Of a stretch of DNA of 64,000 nucleotides, positions 35,695 to 44,942 are shown one piece after another. The notes below the pieces were generated by a model. The model was not told the DNA's origin. It worked only from the letters and a program-made list of their open reading frames with translations, and did not search any database. How positions within the stretch are numbered: position 1 is the stretch's first letter; each line of letters starts with the position of its first letter. The translations under genes were made by a program, and so were the position numbers. Source of the DNA: Fen-1258 sp964449775 (GTDB lineage: Bacteria; Bacteroidota; Ignavibacteria; Ignavibacteriales; Melioribacteraceae); the NCBI GenBank assembly GCA_964449775.1, contig CAYVBQ010000007.1:58455-122454 (forward strand). The letters run 5' to 3'.

Positions 35695-35724
35695 TTTGAA
35701 TCTTTTCTATTTATGGTAAATTTC
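35695..35724 (+). promoter_or_regulatory. Candidate promoter for the lptF/lptG pair
   Basis: TTTG (35695-35698), 18 bp, then TAAATTTC (35717-35724) is one base from the Bacteroidetes TTTG/TAnnTTTG pattern. It ends 27 bp upstream of the 35752 ATG. Confidence 0.4.
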
Positions 35725-35751
35725 GAGTACAAAGCTCATTAAAAAAGATTA

Positions 35752-37116
35752 ATGATAATTATAAAATACATACTGAAAAACCACCTCATTCCATTTCTGT
35801 TCTCGATATTCATTTTACTGTCTGTTTTTATACTTCAGTATATGGTAAAGATGGCGGATCGTTTAGTTGGAAAAGGATTAAGCGCTTGGGTAATTATTCA
35901 ATTGGTTACATATAGTCTCGCGTGGATGGTTGTACTTGTTGTACCAATGGCTGTATTGATTGCAACTCTGATGGCGTTCGGGTCAATGTCGCAAAACAAT
36001 GAAGTGGCAATCCTCAAAGCAACCGGCGTTAGCTTATACAAAATGATGATCCCTCCTTTTGCAGCAAGTATCTTTGTTGCACTTTTTCTGGTCCATTTCA
36101 ACAACAATATTTATCCTGATGCTAATCATGCACTCCGAATTTTACTTGAAGATATCTCAAGAAAGAAGCCGACACTTTCGTTAGTACCCGGAGTTTTTTC
36201 TCAAGAAGTTCCAAATTATTCAATACTTGTTCGGGAAATTGATCAGACAACAAATCAGTTAAAACAGATAACTATTTATGATTATTCCCATCTACCGAAA
36301 GTTAATATTGTAACGGCAGCAACAGGAAAGATTTATTTTTCACCAAATCAAAAAAAATTAATGATGGATTTAAACAAGGGTGAGATCCATGAATCAGATA
36401 ACACAGAAAAAAAATCTTACCGTAAGCTTCGTTTTGAAAGACATAAAATAGCAATGCCCGCTGAACAATTTACTTTTGAGCAAACGGGACCGGGAGGACA
36501 GCGGGGTGACCGTGAACTTGGGGCACAAGAGCTTAAATCGATAGCGGACAGTCTTGAAAAAAAACAATTAAATTTTCTTGCCGATTATAATAAGCGGATT
36601 AGAGCTTTGATTCATGACAGCCGCTCTCCTTTAGAGAATATGAATAATTCATCGGGACAATTTGTTTACTTGAAGGCTCAGCAAAAAATACGTACCGATG
36701 AAAGTTCTTTGAATGATATTTTACTACGATTGGATTATAATGATAACGATTATGACAAATACTGGGTTGAGATACATAAAAAATATGCGCTGCCATTTGC
36801 ATGTATTATTTTTGTTTTGATAGGTGCACCTCTTGGAACAATGATGCGAAAGGGCGGATTTGGAATGGCGGCTGGTATTAGTCTAATTTTCTTTCTAGTC
36901 TATTGGGCATTTTTAATTGGCGGCGAAAAACTTGCAGACCGTGGCTTACTATCGCCGTTATTGGGAGTTTGGAGCGCAAATATTTTTCTAGGGATTCTTG
37001 GAATTCTATTAATGATAAAAAGCGCTAGAGAAAAAGTCACAATCAGTTTTGATCTATTTAATAAGCTAATCCCCAAATCATGGAGATCACAAGAAGAGAA
37101 TAATGAAAATTCTTGA
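35752..37116 (+). CDS. lptF: LptF/LptG-family LPS export permease (first of pair)
   Basis: Inner-membrane subunit of the LptB2FG transporter, which extracts LPS from the inner membrane. The YjgP/YjgQ family layout is visible: three N-terminal helices (LIPFLFSIFILLSVFILQY; VIIQLVTYSLAWMVVLVVPM; MMIPPFAASIFVALFLV), a large periplasmic beta-jellyroll (about 120-340), and three C-terminal helices containing KKYALPFACIIFVLIGAPLG. The 454 residues are somewhat longer than usual because of an insertion around residues 230-320. The F versus G assignment rests only on gene order. It overlaps the second permease by 14 bp. Confidence 0.85.
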   Translation: MIIIKYILKNHLIPFLFSIFILLSVFILQYMVKMADRLVGKGLSAWVIIQLVTYSLAWMVVLVVPMAVLIATLMAFGSMSQNNEVAILKATGVSLYKMMIPPFAASIFVALFLVHFNNNIYPDANHALRILLEDISRKKPTLSLVPGVFSQEVPNYSILVREIDQTTNQLKQITIYDYSHLPKVNIVTAATGKIYFSPNQKKLMMDLNKGEIHESDNTEKKSYRKLRFERHKIAMPAEQFTFEQTGPGGQRGDRELGAQELKSIADSLEKKQLNFLADYNKRIRALIHDSRSPLENMNNSSGQFVYLKAQQKIRTDESSLNDILLRLDYNDNDYDKYWVEIHKKYALPFACIIFVLIGAPLGTMMRKGGFGMAAGISLIFFLVYWAFLIGGEKLADRGLLSPLLGVWSANIFLGILGILLMIKSAREKVTISFDLFNKLIPKSWRSQEENNENS

Positions 37117-38185
37117 CCGCTATCTTGTAAAACAATTTCTTCAAACAATTCTATTCGGATTGCTGGCATTCACCCTCCTCTTTGTAGTGATAGACTTGAT
37201 GGAAAACCTCGGTGACTTCATAGATCAAAACGTACCGCTTCTTTTGATCTTCCAATACTATATAGTGTTCATTCCGGAAATGATTCGTTTAATGACACCT
37301 GTGGCAGTTCTGCTTGCGAGTTTATTTACTGCCGGAAAGATGGCAAATCTCAATGAACTTACTGCAATAAAAGCAAGCGGTGTAAGTCTGTATAGATTCA
37401 TGACGCCGTTTATCATGACAGCGATTTTGATCAGCATCTTCTCTGTTTATTTTGGCGGTTATTTAGTTCCCATGGCAAACAAGCATAAGATCTTCATCGA
37501 ACAAAATTCGATGAAGAAAGGAATTGTTTTTTGGGGAAGTAACATCTTTTTTCAGGACAGTAAAACAAGAATAGTAACAATTAGTTATTATGATGTAACA
37601 CAAGGGCAAGCAAATCAAATAAGTATTCAAGAATTTGATCAAAACGATAAGACAAAACTTCTCTCTCGTACCGATTCTTACCGCATGAACTATGATTCTA
37701 CAAAAGCAGCGTGGTTCGTATATGACGGAATTACCCGGACTTTTTCCGATTCATCCGAGGTTATTGAAAAATTTATTGTGCGGGAATTCAAGGATTTGAA
37801 TTTCAAACCGAGCGATGTTATCCAAAAGCAGCGTAAGCCGGAAGAGATGACTCTAAGCGATCTTAAAAATTTTGCAGCAGAACAATTGCGTACAGGAAAT
37901 GATCCTACATCAACTCAAATTGAATATCATTCGAGAATTGCATTCGCTTTTGCAAGTATGATTGTTGTGTTATTCGGTTTGCCAATTTCTGCAAATAGAA
38001 GGCGGGGCGGTTTAGCAATTCAATTTGGTATAAATTTACTAATTACTTTTATCTATCTCGTTTTCATGAAGGTTAGTCAAGCGTTTGGTAAGAGCGGGCA
38101 ATTGGATCCATTAACAACTGCTTGGCTGGCAAATTTTATTTTCTTATTAGCTGCGATATACAATATAAAACGGGCTCAGAAATAG
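37103..38185 (+). CDS. lptG: LptF/LptG-family LPS export permease (second of pair)
   Basis: Second YjgP/YjgQ permease, 360 residues, with the same 3 + periplasmic jellyroll + 3 helix layout: ILDRYLVKQFLQTILFGLLA, MTPVAVLLASLFTAGKMANLNE, and the C-terminal SRIAFAFASMIVVLFGLPIS. Together with the preceding gene it would form the LptFG heterodimer. The ATPase lptB and bridge lptC/A are not in the window. The start overlaps the upstream gene by 14 bp with GAAGAGAAT as a weak ribosome-binding site. It serves the lipid A made by the lpx genes at 4.8-8 kb. Confidence 0.88.
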   Translation: MKILDRYLVKQFLQTILFGLLAFTLLFVVIDLMENLGDFIDQNVPLLLIFQYYIVFIPEMIRLMTPVAVLLASLFTAGKMANLNELTAIKASGVSLYRFMTPFIMTAILISIFSVYFGGYLVPMANKHKIFIEQNSMKKGIVFWGSNIFFQDSKTRIVTISYYDVTQGQANQISIQEFDQNDKTKLLSRTDSYRMNYDSTKAAWFVYDGITRTFSDSSEVIEKFIVREFKDLNFKPSDVIQKQRKPEEMTLSDLKNFAAEQLRTGNDPTSTQIEYHSRIAFAFASMIVVLFGLPISANRRRGGLAIQFGINLLITFIYLVFMKVSQAFGKSGQLDPLTTAWLANFIFLLAAIYNIKRAQK

Positions 38186-38198
38186 ATGCCCATCCCAA

Positions 38199-38220
38199 CC
38201 CTTCCCAAAGGGAAGGGCTT
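38199..38220 (+). terminator. Terminator-like hairpin after lptG
   Basis: CCCTTCCC (38199-38206), AAA, GGGAAGGG (38210-38217) then CTTTCT, starting 14 bp after the lptG stop. It has a strong stem, a tight loop and a short T tract. Confidence 0.6.
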
Positions 38221-38300
38221 TCTAATAACAAATTTGTCATTAAAAATTCAAACTATGTCCATTACTTTTAAGAATAATGAAATAGTGAAAATAGAAATTG

Positions 38301-38370
38301 TTGGTAAAAAAACTTTGCGGACTTTGCGTTCTCTGAGTTAAATTACTATAACAGATAGTTTTTGGAACCA
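38301..38370. repeat. MITE-like inverted repeat, copy 2
   Basis: This shares the interior CTTTGCGGACTTTGCGT and GTTAAAT, and the right arm AGATAGTTTTTGGAACCA (38353-38370), with the element at 8851-8941. The left arm is decayed (TTGGTAAAAAAACT). The flanking ATGCCCATCCC at 38186 also resembles sequence at 8738, before copy 1. It is followed immediately by a broken cyclase gene fragment. Confidence 0.6.
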
Positions 38371-38374
38371 CCCT

Positions 38375-38512
38375 TTATTTTGTTTTCATTTCAAACACAT
38401 CATCCCAGTTTTCACTTGGCGGATTTGCAAGATAAAACCCGCAATGATGCACATAAACTATTGAAGGATAATTACCAAGTTTTTCAAACAACCGTTTAGA
38501 ATAATCCAGTTG
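38375..38512 (-). pseudogene. 3' fragment of a CHASE2-adenylate cyclase gene
   Basis: Minus-strand reading from 38512 to the stop at 38375 gives LDYSKRLFEKLGNYPS, then VYVHHCGFYLANPPSENWDD and VFEMKTK. The intact cyclase at 55598 ends LDYFKRSFEKLGDYPS, VYMQRCEFYLKNPPNENWDG, VFEMKTK. Roughly 45 codons are preserved without a stop, and the upstream part is missing. This is a truncated paralogue, or a piece left by recombination, sitting beside repeat copy 2. Confidence 0.8.
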
Positions 38513-38764
38513 AGTTTATTTGTATAAATTTTAAGGAAAAGGGAAATAGAGTATACTCACAGTTGGATTGTGAGTATGCTTTAAAATGGTTTATGAAAGA
38601 TTTATTGGTTACCTAGACTAAGATTATTTAAAATCCGAAACCAGGATTATCTCAATGCGGGAAATATTCACCAATATAAAATATCGCTAAATGGAAAAGT
38701 TTAGATGAAACTTTTATTCTGTTTCAATTGTTTTACGATATAGAAAGCAATAAATTTGTGAAGG
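38513..38764. other. Intergenic region upstream of the metal-resistance operon
   Basis: AT-rich, with no gene seen. It contains a perfect palindrome at 38553-38577 and a TAAATTTG box near 38750 just before the first gene. The rest (38578-38740) shows no repeat or ORF that I can support. Confidence 0.4.
38553..38577. promoter_or_regulatory. Perfect 9-bp inverted repeat, possible operator
   Basis: ATACTCACA (38553-38561), a 7-nt spacer, then TGTGAGTAT (38569-38577). It lies about 190 bp before the first gene of the metal-efflux cluster. It has no T tract, so it looks more like a dyad operator than a terminator. No regulator gene sits beside it. Confidence 0.4.
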
Positions 38765-39106
38765 ATGAAAAATATTTTTAGAAATAGCGTAAAAAAAATA
38801 ATAGCACTTCTGCTTCTGGGATTTTTCGTATTCTCGTTTTTGCACTCAGAGTTAGGACTCTTGGATTATGACGGTAATAATCACGGCGCGCATGATTACT
38901 GTGAAATTGTTAAGAATACAAACAATCATTCAAAGACCTTAAAAGATGAGCTGCCAAAACTTGAAGTCAATAAAGATTTCTGTATTCATTGTTTTGAAAC
39001 AATTGAAGCGCAGGCAGTGCAAACTTCTTTTGAAATAACTGGTCATCATTTAAAAGCAAAACCATTCACCGATCTATATCTATTTAACAGAACATTTCTG
39101 ATTTAA
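38765..39106 (+). CDS. Small exported His/Cys-containing protein at head of the efflux operon
   Basis: 113 residues. The N-terminal hydrophobic helix (IIALLLLGFFVFSFL) is a signal peptide or anchor. The mature part has scattered potential metal ligands (NNHGAHDYCEI, FCIHCFE, GHHLKAK), including a CxxC. I do not recognise a family. Its position 74 bp before the outer-membrane efflux gene suggests a periplasmic metal-binding or sensing accessory, which is inference. Proteins of this kind often precede RND metal pumps in the phylum. Confidence 0.65.
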   Translation: MKNIFRNSVKKIIALLLLGFFVFSFLHSELGLLDYDGNNHGAHDYCEIVKNTNNHSKTLKDELPKLEVNKDFCIHCFETIEAQAVQTSFEITGHHLKAKPFTDLYLFNRTFLI

Positions 39107-39179
39107 CCAATCGTTTTTCAATTCGTTAATCCCTTTACGGGATAAGTGTTTTTAAATCATAAAATTATTTGGAGAAAGT

Positions 39180-40430
39180 ATGAACAAACTTTTTGTTTTG
39201 CTCGCAGCCGCACTGTTACCGCTTTGCGCTTACGGACAAACTGAAATTAAAAAACTTAGTTTAAATGAAGCCATCGAAATTGGATTAAAGAATAATCCGG
39301 AAGTAAAAAGTGCAATAGAAAATATTTCAGCTTCTAAAGGAAGATTTTGGAGTGGAATTTCCCTTCCATCACCGGAAATATCTGTGCGTTATGAATGGAC
39401 ACCAAAAGACAAAAGTCTAAGAAGTTTCAGCGAGAGAACTCAAGAGGTTAATCAATCTTTTGAATTTCCTACAAACTATTTTTTAAAAGGAAACAAATTC
39501 AGCAAAGAAGAAGAGATTTCAGTTTACAAACTAAACTTGACTGAGAGAAGTGTTATCAATCAAATAAAGACAAGTTACTACAAAGTTCTTGCTAAACAAT
39601 ATCAAGGAAAATTTGCTGAGGAGAACGTTAAAATATCGGAAGATTTTTTTAGGAAAGCGGAGATAAGGCAAAATGTTGGAGAAGGAACTAACCTTGAAAG
39701 ACTAACTGCAAAGGTTCAATACACTGAAGCCCGGAACAATCTGGAAGTTGTCAAGAACGAACTTACGACTGCATTCGCCGAACTGAATTATGCGCTTGGA
39801 TTTGGAAAACAAAGTTATAATTCGAAGTTCGGTCTAACCGATTCGCTGGTTTTTGTTGAGCATATAATAAGTTTAGAACAAATCTTTAAATCATTCGAAG
39901 AAACAAATCCGCAGATAAAGATTGCGGAGCTAAATTATGGAATAGCATCAGTAGAAAAAGGGCTTGCGTGGTCATCACTTCTGCCGAATATTAATCTGGC
40001 TTATTTCAAACAAACGCGCGACGGCGATACCGGATTTTACGGAGCTTCCTTCGGTATATCCGTTCCGCTCTGGTTTATGTTCGACCAAAGAGGAAAAATA
40101 CAAGAAGCGGTTGCAAATCAGTCTATATCTGAATCGGAACTGCAATTAACAAAGAATGAAATTGCCTTAAAATTAAAAAGCGTTTTCACAGATCACGAGA
40201 ATAATCTAAAACAAGTAAAGCTATATGTGAATGATATTCTTCCGCAAGCAGAAGAGATTTACAGAACCGCAGTAAAAAGTTATGAAGCTGGAGAGATAAC
40301 TTATATTGAATTTCTTCAGGCGAAACAGACAATAATTAATTCGAGAAATAATTACATTAATATATTATTCAACTACAACCGCTCAATATTTACGCTTGAG
40401 GAAATAGTTGGAAAAAGTTTAACCAAATGA
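39180..40430 (+). CDS. czcC: TolC-family outer membrane efflux protein (CzcC-like)
   Basis: 416 residues with a signal peptide ending CAYGQ. The mature protein shows the TolC-family repeat organisation: LSLNEAIEIGLKNNPEVKSA, long amphipathic helices, and a second-half repeat with VAVKSYEAGEITYIEFLQAK. It would form the outer-membrane channel of a tripartite pump with the two following genes. An ATGA overlap joins it to the adaptor gene. The ATG at 39180 has a TTTGGAGAAAG ribosome-binding site. Confidence 0.88.
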   Translation: MNKLFVLLAAALLPLCAYGQTEIKKLSLNEAIEIGLKNNPEVKSAIENISASKGRFWSGISLPSPEISVRYEWTPKDKSLRSFSERTQEVNQSFEFPTNYFLKGNKFSKEEEISVYKLNLTERSVINQIKTSYYKVLAKQYQGKFAEENVKISEDFFRKAEIRQNVGEGTNLERLTAKVQYTEARNNLEVVKNELTTAFAELNYALGFGKQSYNSKFGLTDSLVFVEHIISLEQIFKSFEETNPQIKIAELNYGIASVEKGLAWSSLLPNINLAYFKQTRDGDTGFYGASFGISVPLWFMFDQRGKIQEAVANQSISESELQLTKNEIALKLKSVFTDHENNLKQVKLYVNDILPQAEEIYRTAVKSYEAGEITYIEFLQAKQTIINSRNNYINILFNYNRSIFTLEEIVGKSLTK

Positions 40431-40450
40431 ATAATGACGGAGAAAATGAA

Positions 40451-41620
40451 ATGAGATTTAATATAAAATTCTTACCGGTGCTGCTGATAACCGCATTCCT
40501 ATTTTTTGGATGCGGCGAAAAGAAAAATGAAGAAGCAAAAGAAGAAAGCCAAACGCACGGAAAGGATGAAATTATTCTTTCCGGCAAAGCGATTAAAGAA
40601 ATGGGAATCGAGATACAAACCATTAAAAATGAAACCTTAACCGGCTTCATAAAAGCAGCCGCTAAACTTATTCCAAATCAAGATTACGAGGCGCAAGTAG
40701 GTTCTTTGGTTCAAGGAAGAGTATGGAAAGTTTTAGTAAAAGAGGGAGATTACGTAAAAGAAGGACAAGTGTTGATGCAGCTTGAAGGACTTGAGATAGG
40801 CGAATTAAAGGCAGTTTATCTGAAGGCAAAATCGAACCTCGATTATTACAAAGTCGTATACGAAAGACAAAAAACATTAATTGAACAAAATATTGGTTCG
40901 CAAAAATCCTTGCAGGAAGCGAAAGCTGATTATGAAAAAGCAACGGCAGATTTCAACGCAGAAGATAAAAGAATACATACCGTTGGTTTGAGCCACGAGG
41001 ATATTTTGGAAAATGTGACGCTTGAACATCTCGCCGGAATTCTTCCAATAAAATCTCCCATCAATGGAATTGTTACAGAAAGAAATGTTGTAATAGGACA
41101 ATTAGTGGAACCGAATACAAATGCATTCAAAGTTATGAACACATCCACATTGTGGGCAGATGGGCAGATTTATGAAAAAGATATATCGAAACTAAGCGGC
41201 AAACCAAAAATAGAATTTACAACCTCAGCATATCCGGACGTAAGTTTTAACGGAGTGATAATTCTTGTCGGACAAACAGTTGACGAGCATTCACGAACAA
41301 TAAAAGTAAGAGCGACACTTAACAATCCGGGCAACAGACTTAAACCGCAGATGTTTGGCGAAATGTTTATCCCTATTGGCGGTAACATAAAAGGAATAGT
41401 TGTTCCGGGCGATGCCATTATTAAAGAAAACGGTAAAAGTTATGTGTTCACGGTTGCGAATGATTCGATATTCAAAAAGCAACTTGTTGAAATCGGCGGC
41501 GAGCTTGACGGTAAAGTTGAAATTAAGATTGGCTTGAAAGAAGGAGATAAAATTGCATCCAAGGGAGTATTCTTCCTAAAATCAGAATTGCTTAAAGAAA
41601 CACTTGCAGAGGAGGAATAA
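40451..41620 (+). CDS. czcB: RND efflux periplasmic adaptor (CzcB-like lipoprotein)
   Basis: Membrane-fusion protein linking the inner-membrane pump to the TolC-like channel. I prefer ATG at 40451, which has GGAG at the right spacing and gives a clean lipoprotein signal (MRFNIKFLPVLL...FFGCGEKK, Cys about 20). A start at 40427 would add eight mostly acidic residues. The body has a barrel-sandwich half (QVGSLVQGRVWKVLVKEGDYV), a helical hairpin (about 120-175) and IKSPINGIVTERNVVIGQLV, then a beta-barrel. It has no extra C-terminal metal-binding domain. It abuts czcA directly. Confidence 0.88.
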   Translation: MRFNIKFLPVLLITAFLFFGCGEKKNEEAKEESQTHGKDEIILSGKAIKEMGIEIQTIKNETLTGFIKAAAKLIPNQDYEAQVGSLVQGRVWKVLVKEGDYVKEGQVLMQLEGLEIGELKAVYLKAKSNLDYYKVVYERQKTLIEQNIGSQKSLQEAKADYEKATADFNAEDKRIHTVGLSHEDILENVTLEHLAGILPIKSPINGIVTERNVVIGQLVEPNTNAFKVMNTSTLWADGQIYEKDISKLSGKPKIEFTTSAYPDVSFNGVIILVGQTVDEHSRTIKVRATLNNPGNRLKPQMFGEMFIPIGGNIKGIVVPGDAIIKENGKSYVFTVANDSIFKKQLVEIGGELDGKVEIKIGLKEGDKIASKGVFFLKSELLKETLAEEE

Positions 41621-44600
41621 ATGATAGAGCGAATAATCAGGTTTTCGATAAAACAAAAACTGCTTGTAATCTTTGCAATAATTTTATTGATAGCAGGTGG
41701 TATAGTAGCATTCCGCATGCTGCCGATTGACGCCGTGCCGGATGTAACGAATGTGCAGGTTCAGATATTAACTTCGTCTCCAACGCTTGCGCCGGTTGAA
41801 GTTGAAAGATACATTACATTTCCAATCGAAGTTGCAATGAACGGAATACCCCATGTTGAGGAAATCCGTTCGGTCTCTAAGTTTGGTTTGTCGTTAGTTA
41901 CGGTTGTCTTTCAAGACGATGTTGATATTTACTTTGCGCGTCAACTTGTATTCCAGCGTCTTCAAGTTGCATCGGAAAATATTCCGCCGGAGTTTGGCAA
42001 ACCGCAATTAGGACCAACAAGCACCGGGCTTGGTGATATTTATCAATACGTTATTAGACCAAAGGATAAGACAAAGAACGATGCGGCAACTTTAATGGAA
42101 ATGAGAACTCTTCAAGATTGGGTTGCCAAGAGGCAGCTTCTCACAGTCCCGGGAATTAATGAAGTAAACAGCTTTGGCGGTTTTGAAAAGCAGTATCAAG
42201 TATTGATTGATCCGCAAAAATTATTGAGCTATAATTTAACATTGAGAGAAGTATTCCAAGCCGTATCTGAGAATAATTCAAATGCAGGCGGAGCTTATAT
42301 AGAGCACGCAAACGAACAGTATCTTGTACGCGGCTCCGGCTTGGTTCAAAACATTGAGGATATAAAAAGTATAATTGTAAAAACGCTTGAAAGTGGAACG
42401 CCGATTTATGTTCACAATGTAGCTGATGTTCAGCTCGGTCCGGCAATACGGCAAGGCGCTGTAACAATGAACGGCGAAGGAGAAGTAACCGCCGGTATTG
42501 TAATGATGCTAAAAGGTGAAAACAGCCGCGCCGTTGTTGACAGAGTAAAAGAAAAAATTGAAACTATAAAAAAAGCATTACCCGACTCGGTTAAATTAGA
42601 GCCGTTTTATGATAGAACCGAACTTATCAATAAAACAATATGGACTGTCGAAAAGAATTTATTAGAAGGAGGCATCCTTGTAATACTGATTCTTGTTTTA
42701 CTGCTCTACAATTTACGCGGCGGATTTATAGTCGCTTCGGTTATTCCTCTTTCAATGCTGTTCGCGGTAATAATGATGGTTGCAACTGGAGTATCGGGGA
42801 ATTTGATGTCGCTCGGCGCTCTAGATTTTGGGCTGATAGTTGACGGCGCCGTGGTAATGGTTGAAAATGCAATCCGAAAACTTCACGAAAAGAAAAACGG
42901 AATGAGCAATACCGAATTAATTTTAGAATCGGCGGTGGAAGTCGGCAGACCGGTTGTATTTGCTGTTGGAATTATCATCATAGTTTACTTTCCGATAATG
43001 ACACTTACCGGAATAGAAGGAAAGATGTTCAAGCCGATGGCTTACACGGTAACTTATGCTTTAATCGGCGCTCTATTATTAAGTTTAACTTATGTGCCGG
43101 TAATGTCTGTTATTATGTTTAAGAAAAGAGTGAAGGAAAAGGAAAGTCCAATAATTAAGTACGCAAAAAAATATTATGTGCCGCTTCTAAAGAAAGTCTT
43201 GCATAAGAGATTATTGGTTACGGGAACTGCGTCGGCTTTTGTAGCAATCAGCATAATTATCTTTCCCTTTCTTGGAAGCGAATTTATCCCCCAGCTTGAT
43301 GAAGGTTCAATTGCAATCCAATCTTGGCGGCTTCCAAGCGTATCGCTTACAACTTCAGTAAATACCTCTGCTTTAATTGAAAAAGAAGTGTTAAAATTTC
43401 CGGAAGTAAAAAGTATTGTTTCAAAAACCGGACGCGCCGAAATTGGAACCGATCCGATGGGCGTGGAGATAAGCGATATATTTGTTGAACTGAAGCCAAA
43501 AGAAGAATGGAATACCGGGCGCGATAAAGAAAAGTTAGTGGATGCAATAAGTGAAAAATTAAATAAAATTCCCGGTATAGCATTCAGTTTTTCGCAGCCG
43601 ATACAATTAAGAGTTGCCGAGTTAATTTCCGGTGTGCGCTCTGATGTGGCAATTAAATTATTCGGCGAAGATCTGGAAGTATTGAAAGAAAAAGCTGATG
43701 AGATTGCAAAAGTTGTAACAAAGATTGATGGCGCTGAGGATGTAAAAGTTGAGCAGGTAACCGGATTGCCACAGCTTCAGATAAAGATTGACCGTTCAAA
43801 AATTTCCAGGTATGGAATAAACGTGGCGGATGTTAATCAAATTATTGAAACGGCCATCGGCGGGAAATCTACCGGCGAAGTGTTTGACGGTGAAAAGAGA
43901 TTTGAACTTACCGTCAGATTTAAGGAAGATGCCAGAAACAGTGTTGATGTGATCAAAAATATTCTTGTTTCGGCTCCGAACGGTTCGAGTATTCCTCTTA
44001 GTCAATTGGCAGATGTTTATATTGAAGAAGGTCCTTCGCAAATAAGCCGCGAGCGAAGCCAGCGGAGAATTGTTGTTGAAGCGAATGTTAGAGAAAGGGA
44101 TATCGGAAGTTTTGTTGAAGAAGCGCAGTTAAAACTTGATGAAACAATAAAACTGCCGACCGGTTATTATTTAGAATGGGGCGGCACGTTTGAAAACTTA
44201 CAAAGCGCGCGAACAAGATTAGCAATTGTTGTTCCGCTCTCCTTGTTCTTGATTTTTGTTTTACTGTTTATCTCATTCGGTTCTGTGAAGAATGCGCTGC
44301 TGATTTACACCGGAATTCCGTTCGCAATTGTCGGAGGCGTATTTTCTCTTCTAATCCGTGGAATGCATTTCAGTATATCTGCCGGAGTTGGATTCATTGC
44401 GCTATTTGGAGTTGCCGTTTTAAATGGCGTGGTAATGGTATCATACATAAATCAATTACGTAAAGAAGGAAAATCATTAGAGGATGCTGTTTTGCAAGGC
44501 GCAGAAACAAGATTACGTCCCGTGTTAATGACAGCACTTGTAGCAAGTCTTGGGTTTATTCCAATGGCTCTATCAACCAGCGCCGGAGCCGAAGTTCAGC

Positions 44601-44716
44601 GACCGCTTGCAACAGTTGTGATTGGCGGAATAATAACTTCAACAATATTGACTTTGTTTGTTCTTCCAACATTTTATATGTGGTTTGAAAAACAAAAAGA
44701 AGAACCGGAGTTATGA
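41621..44716 (+). CDS. czcA: Heavy-metal efflux RND transporter, CzcA type
   Basis: A 1031-residue proton-driven inner-membrane pump with 12 helices and two large periplasmic loops. The fourth-helix signature DFGLIVDGAVVMVEN (about residue 402) is the DFGxxxDGAxxxxEN pattern of HME1-type exporters for Co, Zn and Cd. It differs from the Cu/Ag (HME4) pattern. Porter-domain phrases VPDVTNVQVQILTSSPTLAP and RVAELISGVRSDVAIKLFGE are standard. It forms a tripartite complex with the two preceding products. It overlaps the next small gene by 4 bp (ATGA). Confidence 0.93.
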   Translation: MIERIIRFSIKQKLLVIFAIILLIAGGIVAFRMLPIDAVPDVTNVQVQILTSSPTLAPVEVERYITFPIEVAMNGIPHVEEIRSVSKFGLSLVTVVFQDDVDIYFARQLVFQRLQVASENIPPEFGKPQLGPTSTGLGDIYQYVIRPKDKTKNDAATLMEMRTLQDWVAKRQLLTVPGINEVNSFGGFEKQYQVLIDPQKLLSYNLTLREVFQAVSENNSNAGGAYIEHANEQYLVRGSGLVQNIEDIKSIIVKTLESGTPIYVHNVADVQLGPAIRQGAVTMNGEGEVTAGIVMMLKGENSRAVVDRVKEKIETIKKALPDSVKLEPFYDRTELINKTIWTVEKNLLEGGILVILILVLLLYNLRGGFIVASVIPLSMLFAVIMMVATGVSGNLMSLGALDFGLIVDGAVVMVENAIRKLHEKKNGMSNTELILESAVEVGRPVVFAVGIIIIVYFPIMTLTGIEGKMFKPMAYTVTYALIGALLLSLTYVPVMSVIMFKKRVKEKESPIIKYAKKYYVPLLKKVLHKRLLVTGTASAFVAISIIIFPFLGSEFIPQLDEGSIAIQSWRLPSVSLTTSVNTSALIEKEVLKFPEVKSIVSKTGRAEIGTDPMGVEISDIFVELKPKEEWNTGRDKEKLVDAISEKLNKIPGIAFSFSQPIQLRVAELISGVRSDVAIKLFGEDLEVLKEKADEIAKVVTKIDGAEDVKVEQVTGLPQLQIKIDRSKISRYGINVADVNQIIETAIGGKSTGEVFDGEKRFELTVRFKEDARNSVDVIKNILVSAPNGSSIPLSQLADVYIEEGPSQISRERSQRRIVVEANVRERDIGSFVEEAQLKLDETIKLPTGYYLEWGGTFENLQSARTRLAIVVPLSLFLIFVLLFISFGSVKNALLIYTGIPFAIVGGVFSLLIRGMHFSISAGVGFIALFGVAVLNGVVMVSYINQLRKEGKSLEDAVLQGAETRLRPVLMTALVASLGFIPMALSTSAGAEVQRPLATVVIGGIITSTILTLFVLPTFYMWFEKQKEEPEL

Positions 44717-44931
44717 AAAACATCATAATAAAAACAAGAATTACTTGTCCTTATTGTGGTTTTGAGAAAGAAGAAGAAATGCCGCTATATGTGTGTGTGC
44801 ATTTCTATGAGTGCAAATCATGTAAGAAAATATTAAAGCCAAAAGAAGGCGAATGCTGTGTATTTTGTTCTTATGGTAGTGTTAAATGTCCGCCAAAACA
44901 GATTGAAGAAAACAACTATAAACAAATTTAA
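44713..44931 (+). CDS. Small Cys-rich zinc-ribbon-like protein (GECCVFCSYG type)
   Basis: 72 residues with CPYCGFEKEE, CVHFYECKSCKKIL, GECCVFCSYGSV and KCPP, nine cysteines in CxxC-type pairs that look like two metal-binding knuckles. Small proteins with a G-[DE]-C-C-V-x-C-SYG motif occur beside metal-efflux genes in Bacteroidetes and Proteobacteria, from memory. The function is undescribed to my knowledge. The ATGA overlap with czcA shows it is part of the efflux operon, perhaps as a cytosolic metal chaperone or sensor. Confidence 0.75.
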   Translation: MKNIIIKTRITCPYCGFEKEEEMPLYVCVHFYECKSCKKILKPKEGECCVFCSYGSVKCPPKQIEENNYKQI

Positions 44932-44942
44932 TAAGGAATAAG

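Noticed and set aside
38750..38757. TAAATTTG as promoter of the first metal-operon gene
   Set aside because: It is only 7-8 bp before the start codon, too close unless the mRNA is leaderless.
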